From Thermaerobacter marianensis DSM 12885 (GTDB taxonomy: Bacteria > Bacillota > Sulfobacillia > Thermaerobacterales > Thermaerobacteraceae): a DNA stretch of 64,000 nucleotides. Location: the NCBI RefSeq assembly GCF_000184705.1, contig NC_014831.1, positions 372,001 through 436,000 of the forward strand. The letters run 5' to 3'. Position numbers and translations under genes: made by a program. Shown piece after piece: positions 34,281 through 42,162 of this stretch; the stretch's first letter is position 1; every line of letters begins with the position of its first letter. The notes under the pieces are model-generated. The model was not told the DNA's origin, searched no databases, and saw nothing but the letters and a program-made list of their open reading frames with translations.

Positions 34281-34310
34281 GGCTACACCCTGAGCGGGTG
34301 TGGCCGTTTT
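34281..34310 (+). terminator. Terminator following the tRNA-Sec fragment
   Basis: GGCTACACCC and GGGTGTGGCC form a 10-bp stem (one G-T pair) with a 5-nt loop, then GTTTT. It corresponds in position to the selC terminator, so the tRNA 3' end and its terminator were carried together. Confidence 0.75.
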
Positions 34311-34460
34311 ACCTCGTCCTGGCATCGCCCCCTGCGTCACGCCAATTGCAACCGCGGACCAGCGCCGGTCCGGAGGGGGTCCGGGCACCCTGCCGAAGAT
34401 TCACCGGAAAGATCGCCCACCTGCCGGTACGGCGGGGGAACGGGGAGGGACGATGGTTAC

Positions 34461-34688
34461 CTCAAGCCCGGAGAACGCTACGTCGTGGACACGGGCCACG
34501 TGGTGGCGTTCAGTGACGGCATGGGCTTTCAGGTGAGGAGGGCGGGCACGGGCTGGTTCAGCTCGATCGCCAGTGGTGAGGGCCTCGCCTGCGAGTTCAC
34601 AGGGCCCGGCACCGTGTACATCCAAACCCGGTCCGAGGCGTCCTTCCTGGGCTGGTTGATCCCGAAGCTGCCGGCCAAACGCGACTGA
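34461..34688 (+). pseudogene. C-terminal remnant of an AIM24-family protein
   Basis: About 75 codons match the end of AIM24/TIGR00266 proteins: 'LKPGERYVVDTGHVVAFSDG', 'SGEGLACEFTGPGTVYIQTR', ending 'LIPKLPAKRD'. Full-length members have about 220-260 residues. The upstream frame runs into the tRNA fragment region and shows no AIM24 sequence, so the first two thirds are missing. This marks DNA disrupted at the right edge of the island. Confidence 0.75.
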
Positions 34689-34720
34689 CCGTCCGCACCC
34701 TCGCCACCCCGCCCGGGGGA

Positions 34721-34885
34721 CTAGGAGTCGAGGAACCGCCGCACCTCTGCCGCGTAGCGCTCGGGCTCCTCGATGTCGGGGAAGTGGGCGCTGCGCTCGA
34801 AGACCACCAACCGGCTGCGGGACAGCTTGGTGCTGATGTCCCGACAGACGTCGACCCCGGCGTTGCGGTCATGCAGCCCCACCAT
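34721..34885 (-). pseudogene. C-terminal remnant of an alpha/beta hydrolase
   Basis: The last ~54 codons resemble alpha/beta hydrolases near the catalytic His: 'SRLVVFERSAHFPDIEEPER' then 'YAAEVRRFLDS' and stop. The catalytic His would be the one in 'SAHFP'. The N-terminal domain with the nucleophile is missing; the frame begins abruptly next to the DUF1002 gene. It is a decayed fragment. Confidence 0.7.
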
Positions 34886-34897
34886 TCGTCGCCCGCG

Positions 34898-35875
34898 TCA
34901 CTGGCCGAACCAGCTCCGGATGGCGTCCACGACCTGCAGGAGCCAGTTCCACGCCTGGTTGAAGAAGCCCTTGAGGATGGGCGTGTCGTCGCCAAGGAAG
35001 CGGTTCACCTGTTCCCGCACCTGCTGCAGCTGGGTGGTGACCGCCTGCCAGTCGATGCCCGCGTCCCGCAGCTTCTCCACCAGGGTGGCCAGTTCTTCCC
35101 GCAAGGGGTCGCTGAGCTGGATGCCCAGATCCTGCTCCAGCTCGCGGATCAACGCCAGGATCTCCTCGCGGCTGGTGGGCGGGTGCTCGGCCATGCGTTC
35201 CTTCAAGAGGGTCAGGAACTGGCCGGCCTTCTCGGGGTTGCCGATCTCCTGGGCGATGCGCACCATCACGCCGATCTCCCGGGCGCCCAGGTCCTTGCGC
35301 TGGGCGTCCAGGCTCTCGCCGGCGGAGATCTCATAGGCCTTGTAGATCCCCGCCAGGGCGGCGGTGCCCGAGACGTCGAAGGGGGCCGCCACGTAGACCA
35401 CGGCGTCCTTCACGCCCGCCGTGGCCAGCGCCTCCGCATACATCTCCGGAGCCACCCAGGTGATGTGCTTCGTCTCCACCCGGATGCCGCTGCCTGGCGC
35501 CGCCGGTTCCACCCGCACCGACGAGATGGCGCGGCTGCCCAGCTGCTGTCGGGGCACGTAGTCGCCCACCAGGGCGACCTCCTCCTGATGGGTGAGGACC
35601 AGGGGCTCGCCGTCCCAGGTGGCGGGATCGAGGCCCAGCAGGCGCAGCACCTCCTGGCGCTGGGCTTCGGTCAGGTCGGCGCCCAGCACCACCACGGTCC
35701 GCCCCGATCCTGCGGCCTCGCCGGTTGCGGCCGGGCTCGAGCTGCTGGAGGAGGTGCTCGAGTCCGACGCCGCCAGGGCCGGCGCCAACGCCGTCAGGAC
35801 GAAGGAGACCACCAGGGCCAGCGTCAAGGCGACCCACATCCAGCGCAACCACCGGTGCTTTTGCCTCGGTCGCAC
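34898..35875 (-). CDS. DUF1002 exported protein
   Basis: This 325-residue protein has a signal peptide ('WMWVALTLALVVSFVLTALAPALA'), a Ser-rich stretch, and the DUF1002 region beginning 'TVVVLGADLTEAQRQEVLRLLG'. It ends in a helical C terminus. DUF1002 proteins of Firmicutes are secreted and of unknown function. I choose the GTG at 35875, with GAGGTGA five bases upstream; a GTG three codons earlier is also in frame. It is transcribed leftward into the hydrolase remnant. Confidence 0.8.
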   Translation of the reverse strand: MRPRQKHRWLRWMWVALTLALVVSFVLTALAPALAASDSSTSSSSSSPAATGEAAGSGRTVVVLGADLTEAQRQEVLRLLGLDPATWDGEPLVLTHQEEVALVGDYVPRQQLGSRAISSVRVEPAAPGSGIRVETKHITWVAPEMYAEALATAGVKDAVVYVAAPFDVSGTAALAGIYKAYEISAGESLDAQRKDLGAREIGVMVRIAQEIGNPEKAGQFLTLLKERMAEHPPTSREEILALIRELEQDLGIQLSDPLREELATLVEKLRDAGIDWQAVTTQLQQVREQVNRFLGDDTPILKGFFNQAWNWLLQVVDAIRSWFGQ

Positions 35876-36072
35876 GGTGATCACCTCGCTTCGTCGCCGC
35901 GTCCGGTCCTGCCTGCGTCACCGCTGCCGAGCGGGGTCACGTCGTCGCTCCGGCCGCTTCTCACCGCGTAGCCGCCGCCGCATCCCGTCACCGCCAGGGC
36001 CATGCCCGGCCACCGCCACGGCCACCGCTGGAGCCGGTGCCGCCGGCGTCCCGGCGGTATCCCTCGACCGCA

Positions 36073-36678
36073 TCACTTGCGCGGCCGCGCCGCCAGCCGC
36101 AGCCCCACCCAGACCGCCACCAGGACCAGGGCGGCCATCAGCAACACGCGCTGGTAAAGGCGCACCCACTCCTGCACCAGCGGCCAGGCGGCACCCAGGG
36201 CGGTCCCCGCCCCGGCCAGGGCCGTGTTCCACACCAGGGTCCCCGCCACCGTGTAGACCGCGAACATCAGGCCCGGCATCCCGGCCAGTCCGGCGGGGAT
36301 CGAGATCAGGCTGCGCACGATGGGGACGAGCCGCCCCACCAGCACCGCCCAGGCGCCGTAGCGGGCGAACCAGGCTTCCGCCCTTTCAACGTGTTCGATC
36401 TGGATGCCCAGGTAGTGGCCGTACCGCCGGGTCAGCGCCTCCAGCCGGTGCCGGCCCAGGGCCCGCCCGGCGCCGTAGAGCACCAGGGCGCCCAGCAAGG
36501 AGCCCAGGGTCGACGCGGCGATCACGCCGGGCAAGGTCAGCATGCCGAAGGTGGTGAGGAACCCCGCAAAGGGGATGACCACCTCCGACGGGATGGGCGG
36601 GAACAGGTTCTCCAGGGCGACCACCGCCACCAGGCCGAGGTAGCCCCAGCGCTCCACCACCTGGGTCAGCCAGTCCAA
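36073..36678 (-). CDS. DedA-family membrane protein
   Basis: This 201-residue protein of the SNARE-associated/DedA family has about five hydrophobic segments. Signatures are 'LENLFPPIPSEVVIPFAGFL' and 'RLVPIVRSLISIPAGLAGMP' with the conserved Arg residues. DedA proteins recycle lipid carriers such as undecaprenyl phosphate or phosphatidylethanolamine across the membrane. The start is TTG with AAGGAGG nine bases upstream. Confidence 0.9.
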   Translation of the reverse strand: MDWLTQVVERWGYLGLVAVVALENLFPPIPSEVVIPFAGFLTTFGMLTLPGVIAASTLGSLLGALVLYGAGRALGRHRLEALTRRYGHYLGIQIEHVERAEAWFARYGAWAVLVGRLVPIVRSLISIPAGLAGMPGLMFAVYTVAGTLVWNTALAGAGTALGAAWPLVQEWVRLYQRVLLMAALVLVAVWVGLRLAARPRK

Positions 36679-37246
36679 TCTGCGTCCTCCTTGCCTCCGG
36701 ATCCCTCGCCACGCTGGCCGGTTTCCGGTGCCCCGGTCGGGGGATGGGCGCGCCGGGTCTCGTGCCGGGCGCCGGGTCCCCCCTGGGCGGGCCCCGCCTT
36801 GTCCACGGTCCGGTTCATCCTACGCGGCGCGCTGTCCATCCTTGCATCCTTTTTTCCGTTGTCTTTCGCTTGCCTTGTGTTCGCTTGCCTCGTGGGCTTG
36901 TGGCGTGACGCGGCGGAGCCGGGCTGCAGACCGCCCGGACCGCTGGTCCGTGCCGTGCTTCCGCCCCGTCCATTATTGCGGAGGAACCGGGTGGGGCACC
37001 AGCCCGGCCGGATGTGGCAAAATGGGCGCCGGAGCGGCCGCCGGGAGACCGGCCGGGCATGCAGGGGGCCAGGCAACGAGGTGGCCCGATCGCTGGCAAC
37101 CGCTCGAGGCGGCCTGACCGCTCGAGGCGGCCCGACCGCGGCACCACGGCGGAGCAGGACCGCGCGGAAGAACGGCAGAGCCCGAAGATGCAGCAGGACG
37201 GGGCGGAAGGAACCCAGCGCCCAGGGTCGCGGGAGGGGACGCGGGG
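36679..37246. other. Divergent intergenic region
   Basis: No gene is seen. An AT-richer patch lies at 36838-36905 with an A6/T6 tract and a repeated TCGCTTGCCT word. Two tandem copies of an 18-bp unit (ACCGCTCGAGGCGGCCYG) lie at 37099-37134. Both flanking promoters should lie here. Confidence 0.4.
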
Positions 37247-37942
37247 ATGCAGGCGGGCTGGACCAGTCTGATTGTGACGGTGGCCGTGCTGGCGGCGGTG
37301 GTGCTGCTGGCCCGCTCCCTGGTGCGGGCGCGGCCGCGGCTGCGTGCCCTGCGCCAGCAGCAGGAGTGGCAGGCCAGCCGGGAGGCCGACCGGGAGGCGG
37401 CGCGGCGCGTGCTGGCGGTGCCCATGGCGGAGTGGCCGCTGCTGGAGCGCCTGCCCGAGGGGGTTCCTCCCCATCCCGCGTATTACGCCACCCGCTGCAC
37501 CGTCCTGGAAGAGCGCCCGGAGGGCGGCTTCGCCTCCCGCGGCCAGGGCTGGCTCGTGGTGGGCCGGGATAGCCTGTTCTTCCATCCGGATCCCGACGGC
37601 CCCCGCCCGGGCGAACCCGGCGCGGACGAACCCCGCCGCCGTGGGGATCGCCGCGGCGAGCGCGCGGGCGCCCCGGGCGGCACCCAGGGCGGCCCCAACC
37701 CTGCCGGCCGGGCCGGCGCATCCGGTGAGGCCTCGCCCGGGGGCGCCGCCGGTCCCGAACCCCTCGCCATTCCCTACAGCGCCATCGAGCGGGTCGACTC
37801 CCCGTACGTCAACGTGCTGGAGGTCATCGCGCAGGATCCGGTGACCCGGGCGTGGACCAGCCACTTCTTCCGGATGAACCGGCCCCTGGTGGTGGCGGCG
37901 TACCTCTCGCGGCTGGCGCGCTTCGAATTGATCCTGTCCTGA
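37247..37942 (+). CDS. Membrane-anchored protein of unknown function
   Basis: This 231-residue protein has an N-terminal membrane helix (about residues 7-26) and an amphipathic basic helix. A beta-rich region ('CTVLEERPEGGFASRGQGWL') and its continuation ('LAIPYSAIERVDSPYVNVLE') resemble a PH/GRAM-like barrel interrupted by a ~70-residue disordered Gly/Arg/Pro insert. I do not recognise a named family. GGGAGGGG precedes the ATG. It stands alone on this strand. Confidence 0.6.
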   Translation: MQAGWTSLIVTVAVLAAVVLLARSLVRARPRLRALRQQQEWQASREADREAARRVLAVPMAEWPLLERLPEGVPPHPAYYATRCTVLEERPEGGFASRGQGWLVVGRDSLFFHPDPDGPRPGEPGADEPRRRGDRRGERAGAPGGTQGGPNPAGRAGASGEASPGGAAGPEPLAIPYSAIERVDSPYVNVLEVIAQDPVTRAWTSHFFRMNRPLVVAAYLSRLARFELILS

Positions 37943-38054
37943 CGCCTGCCAGCGGGCGCAGCCTCTCGCCGTTAGCGAGGGCGGGCGGCGGATCCGGCGC
38001 AGGCCAGGCGCGTGCGGTCCTGCTGCAGTCGTCCAGCGGGGCAGGTCCACCCGT

Positions 38055-39179
38055 TCAACGGTAGAGCTGCACCAGTGCCGTCCCGGGGTAGTAGTGGGCC
38101 AGGATGTCCCGGTAGCTCCGGCCGTCGCGGGCCATCGCCTCGGCGCCCCACTGGTCGAGGCCGACGCCGTGACCCCAGCCGCGCCCGCGGAAGATCCACA
38201 CCCCGCCCTGCCGCGCCTCGATCTCCGTCACGAAGGTGGACTTCAGGCGGTCGGGCCCGATCTGCCGCCGCAGGTCGGCGGCGTGCACCAGGCGCGGCCC
38301 GATGCGGATCAGCACGGCCCGCCCCGACGGCCCCCGCCGGGCGATGTCCACCGCGCGCACCTCGACGGGCGACACTCCCGCGACGCCGGCCAGCTCGCTC
38401 GACGTCAGCGCCACGGACCACCGCCGGATGAAGTCGGGCGCCGCCCGGTCGCAAGGGGAGGGGACCGGCCGCAGGTAGGGGGCGGGGCGGTCGTCGCCGG
38501 GGAACGATTCCCGCAGCCCCGCCGTCCGCTCCGCCGCACAGGCGCTAAACAGGGCGACGATGGGCTTGCCGCCGTACACCAGGATCTCGCCCCGGGTGGC
38601 CTCGACGGCCGCCCGGACCGCAGGCGGCACCACGGGACGGAACGCCTGGGCCTCCGCCGGGTCGGTGGAGGTGTCGGTGCCGTAGAGCCGGCGGGGCGTG
38701 GACGCTTCGCCGGCCATCAGCAAGGAGACGGTATAGGTGCGGGCCGCCACCGCCTGGGCGCGCAGGGCGTCGGGACGCCAGCCGGGCAACGTCTCCCCCG
38801 CCACCACGTGGGCCACGTACGTTTCCATGCCCATGCCCCGGGGCGCCCCAGCGGCGTGATCGAACACGGTGATCTGCGGTTCCCGGGCGAAGCGGCGGGC
38901 CAGAGCGGGGTCGAGGGGCGCCGCGCCGCCGTCCTCGCCGGCCGGTTCCGGGCCGCCGGCTCGGCCCGGGCCGCCCGGGCACGCCTCGCCGGGGCCCGTC
39001 CCGCCGGGACCGGTGCCCGGCGGCCTGGCCGCGGGGAGTCCCGCCAGCGGACCCGTGGCCAGCACGGCGTAGATCAGCACCAGCGCCACGCCGGCCCAGA
39101 TGGCCGCAGCCCCGGCGGGCAGGGCGCCGCCGGCCCCGCGGCCCCCGGGGCCGGGCCGGGCTTGGTGGTGGTCGGTCAT
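38055..39179 (-). CDS. spoIID: Stage II sporulation protein D (lytic transglycosylase)
   Basis: This 374-residue protein works in the DMP complex that thins septal peptidoglycan during engulfment. It has a membrane anchor (about 26-45), a Pro/Gly-rich spacer, and the SpoIID core: 'METYVAHVVAGETLPGWRPD' with the catalytic Glu, 'ALRAQAVAARTYTV', and the C-terminal 'GRGWGHGVGLDQWGAEAMA'. The ATG is preceded by GGGGG. It is co-directional with spoIIP, 60 bp downstream of it. It would be expressed under sigma E; no promoter was identified. Confidence 0.93.
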   Translation of the reverse strand: MTDHHQARPGPGGRGAGGALPAGAAAIWAGVALVLIYAVLATGPLAGLPAARPPGTGPGGTGPGEACPGGPGRAGGPEPAGEDGGAAPLDPALARRFAREPQITVFDHAAGAPRGMGMETYVAHVVAGETLPGWRPDALRAQAVAARTYTVSLLMAGEASTPRRLYGTDTSTDPAEAQAFRPVVPPAVRAAVEATRGEILVYGGKPIVALFSACAAERTAGLRESFPGDDRPAPYLRPVPSPCDRAAPDFIRRWSVALTSSELAGVAGVSPVEVRAVDIARRGPSGRAVLIRIGPRLVHAADLRRQIGPDRLKSTFVTEIEARQGGVWIFRGRGWGHGVGLDQWGAEAMARDGRSYRDILAHYYPGTALVQLYR

Positions 39180-39239
39180 GCGTCATCCCCCGGCCTTAAC
39201 CTGGGGCGACGCGAGGTCCGTCATACCGCCGGCCCCGGC

Positions 39240-40118
39240 TCACCCGGCGCCGGGTCCGCCGGCGCCGGGCAGGAAGGCTTTGCCGTGCGGTGCCGGCGGC
39301 AGGATCGTGGGGCGGGCCGGCGGGCGGTCGGGCCGGATGGCCAGGGCTTCGACCAGGGCGTCCGCCACCCAGCGGGCGGTCCGCAGGGATTCGGCCAGGG
39401 TGTTCTCGGCTCCGCCGATCTCCACGATCAGCGAGCCGGGCAGGAGATCCTGATTGTAGTGCCAGGGTTTGAGGGCGATGCCCCGCACCAGGCCCGGGTG
39501 GATTCGCTCCAGGCGGTCGGCCAGGGCTTCGGCCAGGGCCAGGTTGCGATGCCAGCCGGGGTGCCCCGCGCCCACCACCAGCAGCACGCCGGCGGCCGGC
39601 TGGCCGCCCACCTGGACGCGGGTCGACGTGGCGTTGCGGTGCACGTCCAGGGCCACGCGGATCGAGGAATGGCGTGCCAGCAGCTCCTTGAGCCCGGCCC
39701 GTGCCCGCTCGTAGGCGTCGTCCCGGCTGGCGGCGTCGTAGACGGTGCCGGACCAGACCACGTCCAGGCCACGCTCGGCCAGCCGGCGGGCCAGCGCCTG
39801 ACCGACCGCCCGGATGGAGCGCCGGGCGTCACGGGTGAAGGCGTCCCGGTGGATGTCGCGGTCCGGCCGGTCCCCGCCGGGCAGGTCGGGCAGGAACGCC
39901 TCGGTGGCGTGGGTGTGATACACGAGGACCAGGGGCTGCTCGCCCCACTGGAGGTGGTCAGGGCCCGGCCGCGCGCGCCACCCGAGAGCCGCGGCCACCA
40001 CCACGGCCACCGCCAGCAAGACCCACAGGACGACCCGGCCGCCCGGCCCTACGGGCCGGCCGGTGACGGCCCCCGGCCCGCGGACCCGCCGGAAGGGTCC
40101 CCGTCCGGTCGCGGCCAT
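39240..40118 (-). CDS. spoIIP: Stage II sporulation protein P (amidase/endopeptidase)
   Basis: This ~292-residue partner of SpoIID cleaves stem peptides and cross-links. Signatures are 'LVLVYHTHATEAFLPD', 'IRVALDVHRNAT' and 'YNQDLLPGSLIVEIGGAENT', carrying the zinc ligands. A basic N terminus and one membrane helix precede the domain. It is shorter than Bacillus SpoIIP (about 400). I start at the ATG at 40118 with GGGGGTG upstream; an ATG five codons earlier is possible. Together with spoIID it argues for a spore-former. Confidence 0.92.
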   Translation of the reverse strand: MAATGRGPFRRVRGPGAVTGRPVGPGGRVVLWVLLAVAVVVAAALGWRARPGPDHLQWGEQPLVLVYHTHATEAFLPDLPGGDRPDRDIHRDAFTRDARRSIRAVGQALARRLAERGLDVVWSGTVYDAASRDDAYERARAGLKELLARHSSIRVALDVHRNATSTRVQVGGQPAAGVLLVVGAGHPGWHRNLALAEALADRLERIHPGLVRGIALKPWHYNQDLLPGSLIVEIGGAENTLAESLRTARWVADALVEALAIRPDRPPARPTILPPAPHGKAFLPGAGGPGAG

Positions 40119-40538
40119 ACGAAGCACCCCCATACCGCGGCGGCAGGCACGCCCGCCAGACCGGCTCCGTGGGCACGCCACCCGCGGTCCCTTCCCGTGC
40201 ATGCCGCCCGCGGCCGGCTTGCCGCCCACGCCGGCCGCGGCACGTGCCCCGCACGGACCGCCCGCGGCAGCCGCCCCGCCCGTGCCGGCCCACGCACCGG
40301 CCCGCCCGGTCCGCCGCCCGCCGCCGCACCCGCGCCATACGTCTATTCCTCCACCGGGCCGGCCATGTCGGGCCTGTGGCGCCGCGGTGCAGCGGGCTGC
40401 CGCGGCGGGCCGGCGGTCCAGGCGACGAGAGGCGCGAACTGCAGCCCGCTTGCAGAGCGGTGCGTGACGGATGGTGGCGGCTCCGCAAGATTGGGGTCAC
40501 CGGCAACAGCCCAAACTAAGGGCCTGGAGGTGGAGATC
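40119..40538. other. Divergent intergenic region, spoIIP / spore-protein-like gene
   Basis: No gene is recognised. The left half is an extremely GC-rich, low-complexity tract with recurrent CCGCCCGCGGC-like words. The right half (about 40440-40535) is less extreme and should contain the promoter for the rightward gene. Confidence 0.35.
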
Positions 40539-41165
40539 ATGCGTTCACAGGAACCCGCCCAGGTGCCCGGCGGCGGTACCGACCCCAGGGTGGCGGCCGG
40601 ATCCCCCGGTGGCCTGGGGGAAGGAGCCGGGGACGGGCCGGCCGGTGATGCCGACGAGCCGGCGGCCGGGCTCGCCGCCGGCTTGACGTCGGACAGCGCA
40701 ACCGGTGGCGCCCCGGGCGCGGCTCCCTGGGGCAGCGGGGCGCCCGGCGATGCAGACGAGGGTGACCCGGCCGCCGCGGAGCCCGCCACCGGCGACCTGA
40801 CCGCCGGCGCGGCGCCGTCCCCCTGGGCCGGGGTGGAGCTCCCGCCCACGGCCACCTCGCGCCGCCGCCGCAAGCGCGGTCACCGGGGCGGGGTGGGCCG
40901 GCGGGGCGGCCGGCGGGTTGCCCAGCCCAACCCGGAAGACGACCCCTTGTACCCCTTCAAGGTCCAGGCCGCCAAGGAGCTGGGCCTCTGGCCCAAGGTC
41001 GAGGCCGAGGGCTGGGGCGCCCTGACGTCCCTGGAGAGCGGGCGCATCGGCGGCTACATGCAGCGGCTGGTCAAGGAAGCCCAGGAAGAGGGCCGCATCC
41101 CGCCCGAGGTGGTCCAGCGCCTGATGCAGCAGCGCAGGATTCGGCCGGCCTCCACGGAAACCTAA
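40539..41165 (+). CDS. Protein with an alpha/beta-type spore DNA-binding (SASP-like) domain
   Basis: This 208-residue protein has a C-terminal segment (about 136-188) resembling alpha/beta small acid-soluble spore proteins. It has a first helix ('FKVQAAKELGLWPKVEA'), a loop ('LTSLESGRIGG') and a second helix ('YMQRLVKEAQEE'); the ELG and GxIGGxM positions are the family's landmarks. True SASPs have 60-75 residues. Here ~105 Ala/Gly/Pro-rich residues and an Arg/Gly patch (108-126, 'RRRRKRGHRGGVGRRGGRR') precede it. The GPR protease site is not visible. GGAGGTGGAG precedes the ATG. Spore-DNA binding is inference. Confidence 0.68.
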   Translation: MRSQEPAQVPGGGTDPRVAAGSPGGLGEGAGDGPAGDADEPAAGLAAGLTSDSATGGAPGAAPWGSGAPGDADEGDPAAAEPATGDLTAGAAPSPWAGVELPPTATSRRRRKRGHRGGVGRRGGRRVAQPNPEDDPLYPFKVQAAKELGLWPKVEAEGWGALTSLESGRIGGYMQRLVKEAQEEGRIPPEVVQRLMQQRRIRPASTET

Positions 41166-41225
41166 GCAGCGATTGCCCGCCGGCCCACCGCCGGCGGGTC
41201 GGGGGAGGGGAGGAGGGCACCGGCC

Positions 41226-41969
41226 ATGCGCCTGACGATCCTGGGCCGCGACGGCCCGTACCCGGCTCCCGGCGGCGCCTGCTCCGGTTACCTGCTGGAG
41301 GGCCCCCAGGGGCCGGTGCTGCTGGACTGCGGGCCGGGCGTCCTGGCCCGGCTGCGGCAGCGGGTCGACGTTCCGCAACTGGCGGCCGTCTTCTACTCGC
41401 ACTACCACCCGGACCACTGCAGCGACCACTTCGTGCTCCGGTACGTCCTGGACATCGCCCGCTACCTGGGATGCCAGCGGCCCGAGCCGCTGCCCCTCTA
41501 CGGCCCGGCCCGGCCGGCGGACCTGGCGGGCCGCATGCCGTACAAGGACGTCTTCACCCCGCACTTCCTGGATCCGGGCGAGTCCGTCGCCATCGCGGGA
41601 TTCGACGTCGAGGTACGCGCCACGGACCATCCCATCCCTTGCCTGGCGTCGTCCTGGAGCGCGGGCGGCCGCCGGGTGGTGTACTCTGGCGATACGGGGC
41701 CCGGCGCGGCGGCCGAACTGGTCCAACTGGCCCGCGGCGCGGACCTGCTGCTCATCGAGGCCAGCCTCCTGGCCCGCCGCGGCGACCGGGCGCCGGGCCA
41801 CCTGACGGCCCGCCAGGCGGCGGAGATCGCCCGAGAGGCCGGGGTCCGGCAGTTGCTTCTCACCCACCTCCTGCCGGAATACGACCCGCAGGAGGTGCTG
41901 GCCGAGGCGCAGGAGGTCTTCCCCGCGGCCCGACTGGCCGAGCCGGGGGCGACCGTGGAGCTACCGTGA
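41226..41969 (+). CDS. Metallo-beta-lactamase-fold hydrolase
   Basis: This 247-residue protein of the RNase Z/YhfI-like group binds two metal ions through H59-x-H61-x-D63-H64 ('SHYHPDHCSDH'). Further ligands are the His in 'ATDHPIPC', the Asp in 'VYSGDTGPG' and the His in 'LLLTHLLP'. GGGGAGGGGAGGAGG lies upstream of the ATG. The substrate is unknown; relatives cleave phosphodiester or ester bonds. It precedes the aminotransferase by ~190 bp. Confidence 0.88.
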   Translation: MRLTILGRDGPYPAPGGACSGYLLEGPQGPVLLDCGPGVLARLRQRVDVPQLAAVFYSHYHPDHCSDHFVLRYVLDIARYLGCQRPEPLPLYGPARPADLAGRMPYKDVFTPHFLDPGESVAIAGFDVEVRATDHPIPCLASSWSAGGRRVVYSGDTGPGAAAELVQLARGADLLLIEASLLARRGDRAPGHLTARQAAEIAREAGVRQLLLTHLLPEYDPQEVLAEAQEVFPAARLAEPGATVELP

Positions 41970-42016
41970 TCGCTGGACGTTCTTCGCCGCGTGGACGCGG
42001 GAGCCACCGCGCAGCG

Positions 42017-42115
42017 GGACGAACCGGTGTCCGGGCGCAAGGCGCTGGCGGCCGCCGGCCGGCGGCCGGCCCTTGCCGCCGGCCCGGACGGCGGGCCGCG
42101 CCGGCCGGTTCGTCC
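42017..42115. repeat. Inverted pair of GGACGAACCGG in a GC hairpin region
   Basis: GGACGAACCGG (42017-42027) and its reverse complement (42105-42115) bracket a tract full of GCCGGC/GGCCGGC palindromes between the hydrolase and aminotransferase genes. It could fold into a ~100-nt hairpin that terminates the upstream gene. See the finding on this dispersed word. Confidence 0.5.
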
Positions 42116-42162
42116 GCGCAGGCACCGCGGGGACCGACACCCCAGGGAGAGGATGAGCCGTC

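Noticed and set aside
38094-41165. 1023-codon plus-strand frame covering spoIID and spoIIP
   Set aside because: Only its last 208 codons (from 40539) form a supported gene. The upstream part is antisense to the two sporulation genes.
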